Shown: positions 1 through 6,808, numbered from the stretch's first letter. The stretch is 11,110 nucleotides of DNA from an uncultured Bacteroidales bacterium (GCA_937896105.1 CALBKR010000086.1:1-11110), one strand, 5' to 3'. Notes: a model not told the origin generated them from the sequence alone. Translations and numbers: made by a program.

Positions 1-157
1 TGCCATAAACCCATCGCGCTCCTTTGCGTCCTAACTTGTTTACAAGGTAACGGCAGTTCTCGGCGGTGAAGAACCAGTCCCAGTTGAGCAACGATGCTGC
101 TACGGCGATGATGCCGGTAAGCAGGAATATGGCCTGTACGATGTTGTGTATTATCAT
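1..157 (-). CDS. Imm17 family small membrane protein, 3' end outside the window
   Basis: The minus strand codes for 52 residues from an ATG at 157 to the window edge, and the stop lies outside. A hydrophobic helix at about residues 5-24 is followed by LNWDWFFTAEN and a basic stretch ending near ARWVYG. This resembles the Imm17 family of short (roughly 70-80 residue) two-helix proteins common in Bacteroidetes; the second helix would lie beyond the edge. The family name comes from predicted immunity proteins of polymorphic toxin systems, but no toxin is visible here, so a role in immunity is not shown. The start is 7 bases beyond the thiL stop (164-166), so the gene is probably co-transcribed and translationally coupled with thiL. 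The reading frame and start are fairly sure; the function is unknown. Confidence 0.7.
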   Translation of the reverse strand, partial: MIIHNIVQAIFLLTGIIAVAASLLNWDWFFTAENCRYLVNKLGRKGARWVYG

Positions 158-163
158 AGGCGG

Positions 164-1198
164 TTATTCCTGTGGCGTCCAGCCCTGTGCCTTCAACTGC
201 ATCTCCACACCGTCGCGTGTTATGAGGGCAAGCCCCATTGTGTCGCTGACGATGTGTCCGATTACGCGTACATCCTTCATTGCTGCAACCTTCTCGTGGT
301 CGGCAATGGGAACGGTGAACAGCAGTTCATAGTCCTCGCCGCCGCCCAAGGCGCAGGTGATGACATTCAGGTTCAGCTCCTCGGCCATTATGGCTGTCTG
401 GTAGTCGATGGGGATGCGCTCCTCGTATATACGGCAGCCTACACCGCTCTGCTTGCATATATGCATAAGCTCCGAAGCAAGGCCGTCGCTGACATCCATC
501 ATCGCAGTGGGGCGTACATTCTCGCTGCGCAGTCTCTCGATTACCTCACGGCGAGCCTCAGGCTTCAGCTGGCGCTCAAGGATATACTCCTTGCCCGAGA
601 AGTCGGGCTGCATATCCTTGCCGGCTGTGGCTATCTTCTCGCGTTCGAGCAGCTGCAGTCCCATATATGCCGCGCCAAGGTTGCCTGTGACGCAAATGAG
701 GTCGGTCTCCTTGGCTCCGTCTCTCTTGACTACAGTGCCTTTCGGCGCTGTGCCTATGGCGGTGATACTTATGGCAAGGCCGGTGAGTGACGATGTGGTG
801 TCGCCGCCGACGATATCCACTCCGTACTGCTCACAGGCGAGCCTGATACCGGCGTATAGCTCCTCGACATCCTCTATACAGAACTTTCGGCTTAGTGCCA
901 GCGATACGGTTATCTGCTTGGGGGTACCGTTCATCGCGTATATGTCCGATATATTTGCTACTACAGCCTTGTAGCCAAGGTGCTTCAAAGGGAAATAGGT
1001 GAGGTCGAAGTGTACGCCCTCCATCAGCATATCAGTGGTGACGAGTACCTCTTCGTCGCCCGTGAACTGCAGGATGGCTGCGTCATCGCCAACTCCCTTT
1101 ACGGTCTCCTTGTTGGCTGTCTTTAAATCCTTGGTGAGTCGTTCTATTAGCCCGAACTCACCAAGTGATGATATCTCGGTACGTTTTGTCGTGTTCAT
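164..1198 (-). CDS. thiL: Thiamine-monophosphate kinase ThiL
   Basis: Phosphorylates thiamine monophosphate to the cofactor thiamine diphosphate with ATP, in the cytoplasm. The 344-residue length is normal for the family. Visible ThiL/PurM-fold motifs are GVGDDAA (residues 35-41), VTTDMLMEGVHF (53-64), GGDTTSS (131-137), DVSDGL (235-240) and the glycine-rich GGGEDYELLF (285-294). The acidic residues in these motifs are the ones the family uses to hold Mg-ATP. The ATG at 1198 leaves a normal N-terminus (SSLGEFGLIERL) and a gap of only 9 bases after punA, so the two probably share a transcript. An Imm17-family gene follows 7 bases after the stop. Nothing in the sequence suggests truncation. Confidence 0.96.
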   Translation of the reverse strand: MNTTKRTEISSLGEFGLIERLTKDLKTANKETVKGVGDDAAILQFTGDEEVLVTTDMLMEGVHFDLTYFPLKHLGYKAVVANISDIYAMNGTPKQITVSLALSRKFCIEDVEELYAGIRLACEQYGVDIVGGDTTSSLTGLAISITAIGTAPKGTVVKRDGAKETDLICVTGNLGAAYMGLQLLEREKIATAGKDMQPDFSGKEYILERQLKPEARREVIERLRSENVRPTAMMDVSDGLASELMHICKQSGVGCRIYEERIPIDYQTAIMAEELNLNVITCALGGGEDYELLFTVPIADHEKVAAMKDVRVIGHIVSDTMGLALITRDGVEMQLKAQGWTPQE

Positions 1199-1207
1199 AG
1201 CAGGCTG

Positions 1208-2017
1208 TTATGCGCGGTTGATGATTTCGCGGAATATGGTTGTCATCTTTGGCTGTGCCTCGTCGGCAGCCTTCTGAACCTCCTCGTGGCTGCACTCTAC
1301 AACGATGCCTTCTACGCCAAGGTCTGTAATTACAGAGATACCGAACACACGGATGCCGCAGTGACGCGCTACGATAACCTCGGGAACGGTAGACATTCCA
1401 ACTGCGTCACCACCCATACGGTGGAACATACGGTATTCGGCCGGTGTCTCGAATGTGGGGCCCTGTGTGCCAAGGTAAACGCCCTCGACAACACGGATGC
1501 CCTTCTCGGCTGCAATCTCCTTTGCCTTTGCGATGAGCTCCTTGTCATAGGCTGCGCTCATATCGGGGAAACGGTCGCCGTATGGTATATTCTTGCCGCG
1601 CAACGGGTGCTCGGGGAAGAAATTGATGTGGTCGTTGATAATCATAAGGTCACCGATGAGGAAATCGGGGTTCATACCGCCTGCAGCGTTCGACACGAAA
1701 AGGGTCTTGATACCCAGTTCACGCATAACGCGCACTGGGAATGTTACCTCTTTCATAGAGTAGCCCTCGTAGAAATGGAAACGGCCCTGCATTGCCATTA
1801 TCTCCTTGTTGCCGAGCTTGCCGAAGATGAGCTTGCCTGAGTGACCCTCTACTGTGGAGAGAGGGAAGTTGGGGATGTCCTTGTATTCAATCTCGTATTT
1901 GTCGGTTATCTCGTTCACGAGGCTGCCAAGGCCAGTACCGAGAATTATGGCTGTTTCGGGTACTGTAGTCATCTTGCCTCTGATAAATTCAGCTGTCTCT
2001 TGGATTTTCTGTAACAT
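1208..2017 (-). CDS. punA: Purine nucleoside phosphorylase (trimeric PNP family)
   Basis: Splits purine nucleosides with phosphate into free base and ribose-1-phosphate for purine salvage in the cytoplasm. With the ATG at 2017 the protein has 269 residues. Motifs are GTGLGSLV (27-34, phosphate binding), EGHSGKL (57-63), GRFHFYEGY (78-86, with the conserved His), SNAAGG (109-114), YLGTQGPTFETPAEYR (181-196, with the conserved Glu at 190) and GGDAVGMSTVPE (202-213). The open frame reaches back to 2056 inside lpxK, but the extra 13 residues look unrelated to the family, so I chose the internal ATG. This start overlaps the lpxK end by 29 bases. Residues 228-234 read SVITDLG, where human PNP has Asn243 in SLITNK; an Asp here may affect base specificity. 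Confidence 0.94.
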   Translation of the reverse strand: MLQKIQETAEFIRGKMTTVPETAIILGTGLGSLVNEITDKYEIEYKDIPNFPLSTVEGHSGKLIFGKLGNKEIMAMQGRFHFYEGYSMKEVTFPVRVMRELGIKTLFVSNAAGGMNPDFLIGDLMIINDHINFFPEHPLRGKNIPYGDRFPDMSAAYDKELIAKAKEIAAEKGIRVVEGVYLGTQGPTFETPAEYRMFHRMGGDAVGMSTVPEVIVARHCGIRVFGISVITDLGVEGIVVECSHEEVQKAADEAQPKMTTIFREIINRA

Positions 2018-3050
2018 AGTTGTAAATATTTTGGTTAAACAATTCTTCTTCTCCATTAAGTATTGCCATCTCTATCGGCAAAGCGTATATGTTGTCGCGT
2101 ATCTCCTGTGGAAGGTCGGTGCGGTGCAACAGCCTTGTGGCATCCTTTTCGGTGGTGATTATCATCGTGCTGCCTGTCTCGCCGAAACGCTTGGCTATCT
2201 CCTCAACCTCGGCTGTGGTGAAATTGTGGTGGTCGCCATACTGCATCAGGGTCACTTGCGCGCCGCGCCCCTCGATTTCGTCCTTCAGTGGCTGTGGTTT
2301 TGCTATGCCTGTGACAAGCAGTATGTTGTCATCTTTTTTTATCGCCGCGGTGTGCTGTGTGTCGCCAAACAGTGGGTATAGCTTTCCATAACGCACTGTC
2401 GAGAAAAACACGGGCACATCCTTATATTTTTTAATGAAGTCGCGGCACTCGGCAATCTGCCCGGGGGTAATCTCCTTGCATTTTGTCATTATGACGATGT
2501 CGGCTCGCTTTATTCCGGCAACGCTCTCGCGCAGGCGTCCGAACGGCAGTACGTTGTCGCGCCATAGAGGACGGTTTATGTCAATGAGCAGTATGTTGAG
2601 CCCGGCCTTTACATAACGGTGCTGGTAGGCATCGTCGAGCAATACGGCCTGTAAACCCTGTTCTTCGGCGAGCAGTCTCTCCATACCGGTAACGCGTTTC
2701 TCACATACAGCAACAGCAATCTCCTTGAATTTGTTCTTTATCTGGAACGGCTCGTCGCCTATAGTCTCCATCGTGGTCTGTGCATCGGCCTTTATATATC
2801 CTTTGCTCTTGCGACCGTATCCGCGGCTCAGCACAGCTACTCTGTATTGTTCTTTCAATAACCTTACGAGGTACTCTATGTGTGGCGTCTTGCCTGTACC
2901 GCCAACGGAGATATTGCCTACGCAGATGGTGGGTGTGCCGAAACTGCGGCTCTCGAGCACTCCTGCATCGAAAGCCTTGTTTCTCGCTGCCATAATCCAG
3001 GCGTATGGGTTTACAGCATCGGTGATAATCCTTAATATACCTCTTTTCAT
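1989..3050 (-). CDS. lpxK: Tetraacyldisaccharide 4'-kinase LpxK
   Basis: Adds the 4'-phosphate to the lipid A disaccharide precursor at the cytoplasmic face of the inner membrane, so the host is an LPS-making Gram-negative bacterium. The protein has 353 residues, a normal length. The P-loop GNISVGGTGKTP is at residues 45-56, followed by VAVLSRGYGR (71-80) and LLDDAYQHR (137-145), which matches the DDGFQHR-type active-site segment of the family in its Bacteroidetes form. The N-terminal stretch around residues 10-30 is the likely membrane-associated helix. The start at 3050 gives the usual N-terminus. Upstream on the minus strand are a TATTTTTG element (3083-3090) and a perfect dyad (3061-3075), so this appears to be the first gene of the lpxK-punA-thiL unit. 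Confidence 0.95.
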   Translation of the reverse strand: MKRGILRIITDAVNPYAWIMAARNKAFDAGVLESRSFGTPTICVGNISVGGTGKTPHIEYLVRLLKEQYRVAVLSRGYGRKSKGYIKADAQTTMETIGDEPFQIKNKFKEIAVAVCEKRVTGMERLLAEEQGLQAVLLDDAYQHRYVKAGLNILLIDINRPLWRDNVLPFGRLRESVAGIKRADIVIMTKCKEITPGQIAECRDFIKKYKDVPVFFSTVRYGKLYPLFGDTQHTAAIKKDDNILLVTGIAKPQPLKDEIEGRGAQVTLMQYGDHHNFTTAEVEEIAKRFGETGSTMIITTEKDATRLLHRTDLPQEIRDNIYALPIEMAILNGEEELFNQNIYNYVTENPRDS

Positions 3051-3060
3051 AATGGTCAGG

Positions 3061-3075
3061 GTGTATCCGATACAC
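3061..3075. promoter_or_regulatory. Perfect 7-1-7 dyad in the lpxK leader
   Basis: GTGTATC and GATACAC flank one central C at 3068, giving a perfect inverted repeat that ends 11 bases before the lpxK start codon. With the -7 element at 3083-3090, transcription would begin near 3076, so the dyad would lie at the very start of the transcript. A one-base loop cannot form a normal hairpin, so a dimeric DNA-binding protein site is the more natural reading. No regulator is identified. Confidence 0.4.
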
Positions 3076-3082
3076 TCTTATG

Positions 3083-3090
3083 CAAAAATA
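3083..3090 (-). promoter_or_regulatory. Candidate Bacteroidetes -7 element for lpxK
   Basis: On the minus strand this reads TATTTTTG, an exact match to the Bacteroidetes TAnnTTTG consensus, 32 bases upstream of the lpxK ATG. I see no TTTG -33 element at the usual spacing, so the assignment rests on the -7 box and its position. Confidence 0.45.
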
Positions 3091-3213
3091 GATAATAATT
3101 TATAAACGCTTGTTACGTTTTGCTCTTTTTTGTTTGAACTGGCATCTGGAAGTGTTAAAAAATCTTATAAATGTTATTTTTTGCCGAAAGAGGCCACGAT
3201 TTTTTAATAAATG

Positions 3214-3244
3214 TTTACTGATTTGAAAAAAAAAGCTACTTTTG
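3214..3244 (+). promoter_or_regulatory. Candidate Bacteroidetes promoter for tRNA-Ser and the exbB operon
   Basis: TACTTTTG at 3237-3244 matches TAnnTTTG exactly. TTTA at 3214-3217 lies 19 bases upstream, one mismatch from the TTTG -33 consensus at a fitting distance. Transcription would begin near 3250, about 65 bases before the tRNA. There is no equally good element between the tRNA and exbB, so this promoter may serve both. Confidence 0.5.
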
Positions 3245-3314
3245 CCGTGAAATAGAGTGCGGTATTGGGAAAAAAGTTGTAACTTGCAACCCGATTAGCT
3301 ACCGACGGTATTGG

Positions 3315-3402
3315 GGAAAGATGCTCGAGTGGTTGAAGAGGCACGCCTGGAAAGCGTGTATACGTCAAAAGCGTATCGGGGGTTCGAATCCCCCTCTTTC
3401 CG
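3315..3402 (+). tRNA. tRNA-Ser (anticodon GGA)
   Basis: An 88-base class II tRNA. The acceptor stem pairs GGAAAGA (3315-3321) with TCTTTCC (3395-3401), and the discriminator base is G at 3402, as expected for serine. The anticodon stem CACGC/GCGTG encloses the loop CTGGAAA, with anticodon GGA at 3349-3351, which reads UCC and UCU. A long variable arm, ATACG/CGTAT (3360-3376), and a T arm GGGGG-TTCGAAT-CCCCC (3378-3394) complete the fold. CCA is not encoded. The gene stands 49 bases upstream of exbB on the same strand. Confidence 0.97.
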
Positions 3403-3451
3403 CTGGTTTTGAATAAATTAACTTAAAATATTAATCTAAAAATTACACAAA

Positions 3452-4534
3452 ATGAAAAAGCTTTTTGCAATTGTTGCAATGTTGGGCTTGTTTACTACAG
3501 CTCAAGTAAATGCAGAAAACACTGCGGCTAATGGAATAGAAAATAAAGATGCCGGTGAGCAAACGACTCCGGGTACTCAGGAACCGGCTGTGGTTGCTCT
3601 TGATGTTGAGAAACTGAAGGTGGATTTTGCAAATCTGGATTCTCTCCTCAATGACTCTTTGAAGTTTGAGGCTTTCCTTAACGATTCTTTGAAGTTGACA
3701 GACGCTGAGTTGAATAAGGGCAAGAAAAAAGCTAAGGATAAGATTAAGGCAGATGCAATTCTCGCCTTGAGAACTGCTGCAAAGGATTCGTTGGTTGGTC
3801 TTCGTGATTCTTGGAAGGCACAGCTCGATTCTATTGAGGCTGCAAACACACCTCAGGTTATCGAAGGTGGTAACGAGGTTGTTTCTGAGGGTGGTATAAT
3901 GGCTGTACACAAGGGCTTGAAGACCAAGTTCATCGAGGGTGGTCCTGAGTTTATGGCACTCGTATCTATCGCTTTGGTTATCGGTCTTGCTTTCTGTATC
4001 GAGCGTATCATCTACCTCAGCCTTGCAAAGGTTAACGCAAGAAAGCTTATGGCAGCTATCGCTGATGCTCTTTCTAAGGGTGATGTCGAGGGTGCAAAGG
4101 CTGTTTGCCGCAACACTCCTGGTCCCGTAGCTTCTATCTGCTATCAGGGTCTTCTCCGCATCGATGAGGGTCTTGAGACTGTAGAGCGTTCAATCGTTTC
4201 TTATGGTAGCCTCCAGTCGGCTGTTCTTGAGAAGGGCTGCTCTTGGATTACATTGTTCATCGCGATGGCTCCATCACTCGGATTCTTGGGTACTGTGGTC
4301 GGTATGATTATGTCGTTCGATGAGATTCAGGCAAAGGGTGATATCTCTCCGACCATTGTTGCCGGCGGTATGAAGGTGGCTCTTATCACAACTGTTTACG
4401 GTATTATCGTTGCACTTGTTCTTCAGGTGCTCTATAACTTTATCCTTACAAAGATCGAGTCAATCGTTGCTGATATGGAGGATTCTTCAATCACACTGCT
4501 CGACCTGCTCACAAAATACAACCTTAAAAAGTAA
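3452..4534 (+). CDS. exbB: MotA/TolQ/ExbB family proton channel protein with a secreted N-terminal extension
   Basis: The pore-forming subunit of an inner-membrane proton channel that would energise TonB- or Tol-type outer-membrane processes with the ExbD-like proteins downstream. Of its 360 residues, 1-21 form a signal peptide with likely cleavage after VNA. Residues 50-130 are charged and probably helical, with a short repeat (LNDSLKFEAF, LNDSLKLTDA). Membrane helices are seen at about 167-190, 265-288 and 305-332. The segment LGFLGTVVGMIMSF (276-289) and GGMKVALITTVYGI (305-318) carry the family signatures, including the Thr-rich third helix. Classical ExbB is about 240 residues, so the extra is almost all the exported N-terminus, a layout known in Bacteroidetes. 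The leader 3403-3451 is AT-rich and lacks a Shine-Dalgarno sequence. Whether it pairs with TonB or a Tol-like partner cannot be told; neither is in the window. Confidence 0.92.
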   Translation: MKKLFAIVAMLGLFTTAQVNAENTAANGIENKDAGEQTTPGTQEPAVVALDVEKLKVDFANLDSLLNDSLKFEAFLNDSLKLTDAELNKGKKKAKDKIKADAILALRTAAKDSLVGLRDSWKAQLDSIEAANTPQVIEGGNEVVSEGGIMAVHKGLKTKFIEGGPEFMALVSIALVIGLAFCIERIIYLSLAKVNARKLMAAIADALSKGDVEGAKAVCRNTPGPVASICYQGLLRIDEGLETVERSIVSYGSLQSAVLEKGCSWITLFIAMAPSLGFLGTVVGMIMSFDEIQAKGDISPTIVAGGMKVALITTVYGIIVALVLQVLYNFILTKIESIVADMEDSSITLLDLLTKYNLKK

Positions 4535-4556
4535 TAACAGCTAAATAAATATAATT

Positions 4557-5000
4557 ATGAAAGCTGATTCTTATGCAAAAATTTCAAAGTACGTCCTTTA
4601 TGGCTTGTCTGCCGTAATCCTCGTCGTCTTCCTGATGTTCTTCTGTGTTGGCGATCCATTGGTGCTCGAGCAGGTGTCAGAGGCTACTAACGAAGTCACT
4701 GAGATAAAGTATCCGCAGTTCACAGAACTCTCTTTGATCTTGTGCTACTTTATGGTTGTAGTGGCGCTGTTGCTGGTTCTCGTTTTTGAGGGCATTGCTA
4801 TGGTGAAGAGTGTTATGTATAGCACTGAGGGGTTGACCAAGAAGATTATACGTTTTATTGCAATAGTAGCAGCTGTGATGGTACTCTTCTTCGTGTCTCC
4901 GAGTGAAATAGATTTCTTGATATATCTGCAGTATGTGCTTTTGGCAATTTCTATGCTGCTTATGATTGGAAGTCTGTTGATTTCTAAATTACGTTCTTGA
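4557..5000 (+). CDS. Unrecognised four-helix inner-membrane protein in the exbBD operon
   Basis: I do not recognise a named family. The 147-residue protein has four hydrophobic helices at about 12-30, 56-79, 97-115 and 120-141, with no signal peptide and no conserved catalytic motif. The loop after helix 1 (about residues 31-55) is acidic and should face the periplasm; the loop between helices 2 and 3 is basic and should be cytoplasmic, as the positive-inside rule predicts. It starts 22 bases after exbB and ends 26 bases before the first exbD, so it is almost certainly co-transcribed. Its position between channel subunits suggests an accessory or assembly subunit of the same complex. That is inference from context only. 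The gene itself is well supported. Confidence 0.85.
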   Translation: MKADSYAKISKYVLYGLSAVILVVFLMFFCVGDPLVLEQVSEATNEVTEIKYPQFTELSLILCYFMVVVALLLVLVFEGIAMVKSVMYSTEGLTKKIIRFIAIVAAVMVLFFVSPSEIDFLIYLQYVLLAISMLLMIGSLLISKLRS

Positions 5001-5026
5001 TTAACCATTTGTAACAGAGTTAAATA

Positions 5027-5698
5027 ATGGGAAAAAGTAAAAGAAAGGTACCCGGTATCAACGCCAGCTCAACAGCGGATATCTCGTTCATTCTGCTCAT
5101 CTTTTTCTTGGTTGTGACATCAATGAACTCGAACTTTGGTATGCAGGTGATGCTGCCAAACCCACCCGAGGATCAGAATCAGGATGACCCTGAAGTTCAT
5201 GAGCGTAACCTTATGAAGGTGTATGTGAATATGGACAACGAGATATTGGTTACTCCTGGTAAGGAGAGCGCCATACCGCTTAAGGTTGAAGAACTTGACC
5301 AGCTCCGTGAATTGGCCAAGGAGTTCATCACTGCCAATACCGGCAACGGTGTGGTGAATGACAAGTTCCCCGAGCGTAAGGCCAAGTTGGATACCGTTGT
5401 TTATAAGAATGATGAAGGCGTGGATGTTGTGTTCCCTAATGGCCAGAATGTGTTCCAGAACAATAAGCATGTCATAACTTTGCAGACTGACCGTTCTACA
5501 AAGTATGAAGTGTACTTCAAGGTGCAGGAGGCTTTGTACGGAGCATACAACGACTTGCGTGATGAGTTTGCAAAGGAGGTCTATGGTGTTCAGAATCCTG
5601 AAAAGGAGTTGACAGCCGACGAGTTCGAGTTGTGCCGTCGCCGCTATGTGAATATGATTTCCGAGGCTCAACCTATTGACATTGGTAAGAAAAGGTAA
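5027..5698 (+). CDS. exbD: ExbD-like biopolymer transport protein, long form
   Basis: ExbD proteins are single-span partners of ExbB. An Asp in the membrane helix carries the proton and the periplasmic domain transmits force. Here residues 1-14 are basic and cytoplasmic. The helix STADISFILLIFFLVVTSM (15-33) contains the key Asp at 18. The rest is periplasmic. At 223 residues it is well above the usual 135-170. The extra material lies at about residues 70-145, between the first strand (NLMKVYVNMDNEI) and the ITLQTDRSTKYEVYFKVQEAL segment that matches the normal ExbD end. The ATG at 5027 follows an AT-rich spacer without a Shine-Dalgarno sequence. The second exbD copy starts one base after the stop, so the two are translationally coupled and probably form a heteromeric pair. 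Confidence 0.9.
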   Translation: MGKSKRKVPGINASSTADISFILLIFFLVVTSMNSNFGMQVMLPNPPEDQNQDDPEVHERNLMKVYVNMDNEILVTPGKESAIPLKVEELDQLRELAKEFITANTGNGVVNDKFPERKAKLDTVVYKNDEGVDVVFPNGQNVFQNNKHVITLQTDRSTKYEVYFKVQEALYGAYNDLRDEFAKEVYGVQNPEKELTADEFELCRRRYVNMISEAQPIDIGKKR

Positions 5699-5699
5699 T

Positions 5700-6194
5700 A
5701 TGAGTAAATTTAGCGACAAAGGAAAGGCAGAAATGCCTGAATTGAATACATCGTCATTGCCCGACTTGATCTTCTCGATCCTGTTCTTCTTTATGATTGT
5801 AACATCTATGCGTGAGCAGGAGGTAAAGGTACAGGTAGAGTTGCCGAGCGGTACTGAGTTGACGAAATTGGAGCGCAAATCTGCGATAACCAATATCTAT
5901 ATCGGTACTCCTATGAACAATAAGGAGAGCCAAGAGGCTGGTATACAGCTTAACGACCGCCAGTTGTCCCGTCGTGAGGTGGGTAACCTCAAGACATATA
6001 TTCTCGAGGAGAAGGAGAGCCTGGCAGAGCGTATGGGCGGTGAGAAGGCTTCTAAGATGAAAGTTGCGCTTAAAGTTGACAATAATGTCGATATGGGTCT
6101 GTTGTCAGACGTCAAGATGCAGTTGCGTAAAGCTTATGCTTTGCAGATTATCTATTCTGCAAACGAAGCAAAGAAGAGCACTGGCGGTAATTGA
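5700..6194 (+). CDS. exbD: ExbD-like biopolymer transport protein, second copy
   Basis: A second ExbD family protein of 164 residues. The ATG at 5700 gives MSKFSDKGKAEMPELNTSS, a normal ExbD N-terminus; the frame stays open back to 5676, but that part overlaps the first exbD gene and adds unlikely residues. The membrane helix LPDLIFSILFFFMIVTSM (20-37) holds the channel Asp at 22. The periplasmic part ends in VALKVDNNVDMGLLSDVKMQLRKA-like sequence, the usual ExbD strand-helix region. It sits one base after the first exbD. Two non-identical ExbD subunits next to one ExbB is common in Bacteroidetes and suggests a mixed ExbD dimer inside the ExbB pentamer. The operon ends here at a strong terminator. 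Confidence 0.92.
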   Translation: MSKFSDKGKAEMPELNTSSLPDLIFSILFFFMIVTSMREQEVKVQVELPSGTELTKLERKSAITNIYIGTPMNNKESQEAGIQLNDRQLSRREVGNLKTYILEEKESLAERMGGEKASKMKVALKVDNNVDMGLLSDVKMQLRKAYALQIIYSANEAKKSTGGN

Positions 6195-6216
6195 TTTGTA
6201 ACGACATCCTGAATAT

Positions 6217-6248
6217 AAAAAATGGCATCAATTGATGCCATTTTTTTT
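6217..6248. terminator. Bidirectional intrinsic terminator between exbD and folA
   Basis: TGGCATCAA-TTGATGCCA (6223-6240) is a perfect palindrome, flanked by six As on the left (6217-6222) and eight Ts on the right (6241-6248). It forms a stable hairpin plus U-tract on either strand. It lies 23 bases after the second exbD stop and 66 bases beyond the folA stop, so it can end both converging transcripts. Confidence 0.9.
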
Positions 6249-6313
6249 GTTGCTGTTCTGCAGTGATGCGCTGCTTTGAATGTCGTTGGCGCAGTCGTCG
6301 TCCTATATGTCTT

Positions 6314-6808
6314 TTATACTCTTCTGATATATGTGGTAAAACTATAGTTGAAACCGTGCTTCTCGTCGGCTGTGTGCTCCTCCTGTTCTATGATTTCCCA
6401 TTCGTTGCGGGCAAACTGCGGGAAGAATGCGTCGGCCTGCGCCGGCGTATCGTCAACTTCGGTCAGGCACAGGATATCTGCAATTGGCAATGCTGCTTTG
6501 TAAAGTGTCTCTCCGCCGATAATGTATACAATATCCTCGTTTGTGCAGTTTGCGAGTGCTTCTTCGAGTGAGGAGAATGTCTCGCAGCCGGGAAATGACT
6601 TTTCTTTCCGTGAGAGTACTATGTTGCGACGGTTGGGGAGCGCTCCCTTCGGTAATGAGCGGAATGTGTTGCTGCCCATTATTATAGTGTGCCCTGTGGT
6701 GAGTTCCTTGAAACGCTTCAGGTCATTGGGCAGCCAGTATATGAGCCTGTTTTCGTGCCCGATGGCATTGTTCTTTGCAATTGCTGCTATAAGTGCTAAC
6801 TTGTACAT
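6314..6808 (-). CDS. folA: Dihydrofolate reductase
   Basis: Reduces dihydrofolate to tetrahydrofolate with NADPH in the cytoplasm. The 164 residues match the family. The N-terminal strand LALIAAIAKNNAIG (4-17) leads into the active-site helix LPNDLKRFK (26-34) with the catalytic Asp at 29. HTIIMGSNTFRSLP (40-53) is the cofactor-binding turn, LPNRRNIVLSR (57-67) follows, and IIGGETLY (96-103) is the conserved GG segment. Where E. coli has Gly43-Arg44-His45-Thr46, this protein reads Gly-Ser-Asn-Thr, so the Arg that contacts the NADPH 2'-phosphate is Ser here. It starts 10 bases after the thyA stop, which makes a thyA-folA operon and couples dihydrofolate production with its removal. Confidence 0.96.
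   Translation of the reverse strand: MYKLALIAAIAKNNAIGHENRLIYWLPNDLKRFKELTTGHTIIMGSNTFRSLPKGALPNRRNIVLSRKEKSFPGCETFSSLEEALANCTNEDIVYIIGGETLYKAALPIADILCLTEVDDTPAQADAFFPQFARNEWEIIEQEEHTADEKHGFNYSFTTYIRRV

Noticed and set aside
146..790. Long plus-strand frame opposite thiL, with a further one at 408-974
   Set aside because: It runs antisense to a complete thiL with all motifs, and its Cys- and Leu-rich translation resembles no protein. It is a by-product of the codon pattern of the real gene.
1286..1840. 184-residue plus-strand frame opposite punA
   Set aside because: Antisense to a well-supported enzyme; no start region and no recognisable motif.
3276..3290. GTTG-n7-CAAC hairpin before the tRNA
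   Set aside because: Only four base pairs, too weak to call a terminator or attenuator. The partial repeat of GGTATTGGG near 3261 and 3308 is short and probably chance.
5120..5893. 257-residue minus-strand frame across both exbD genes
   Set aside because: It crosses two real genes on the other strand and shows only low-complexity Ile/Leu/His-rich sequence.
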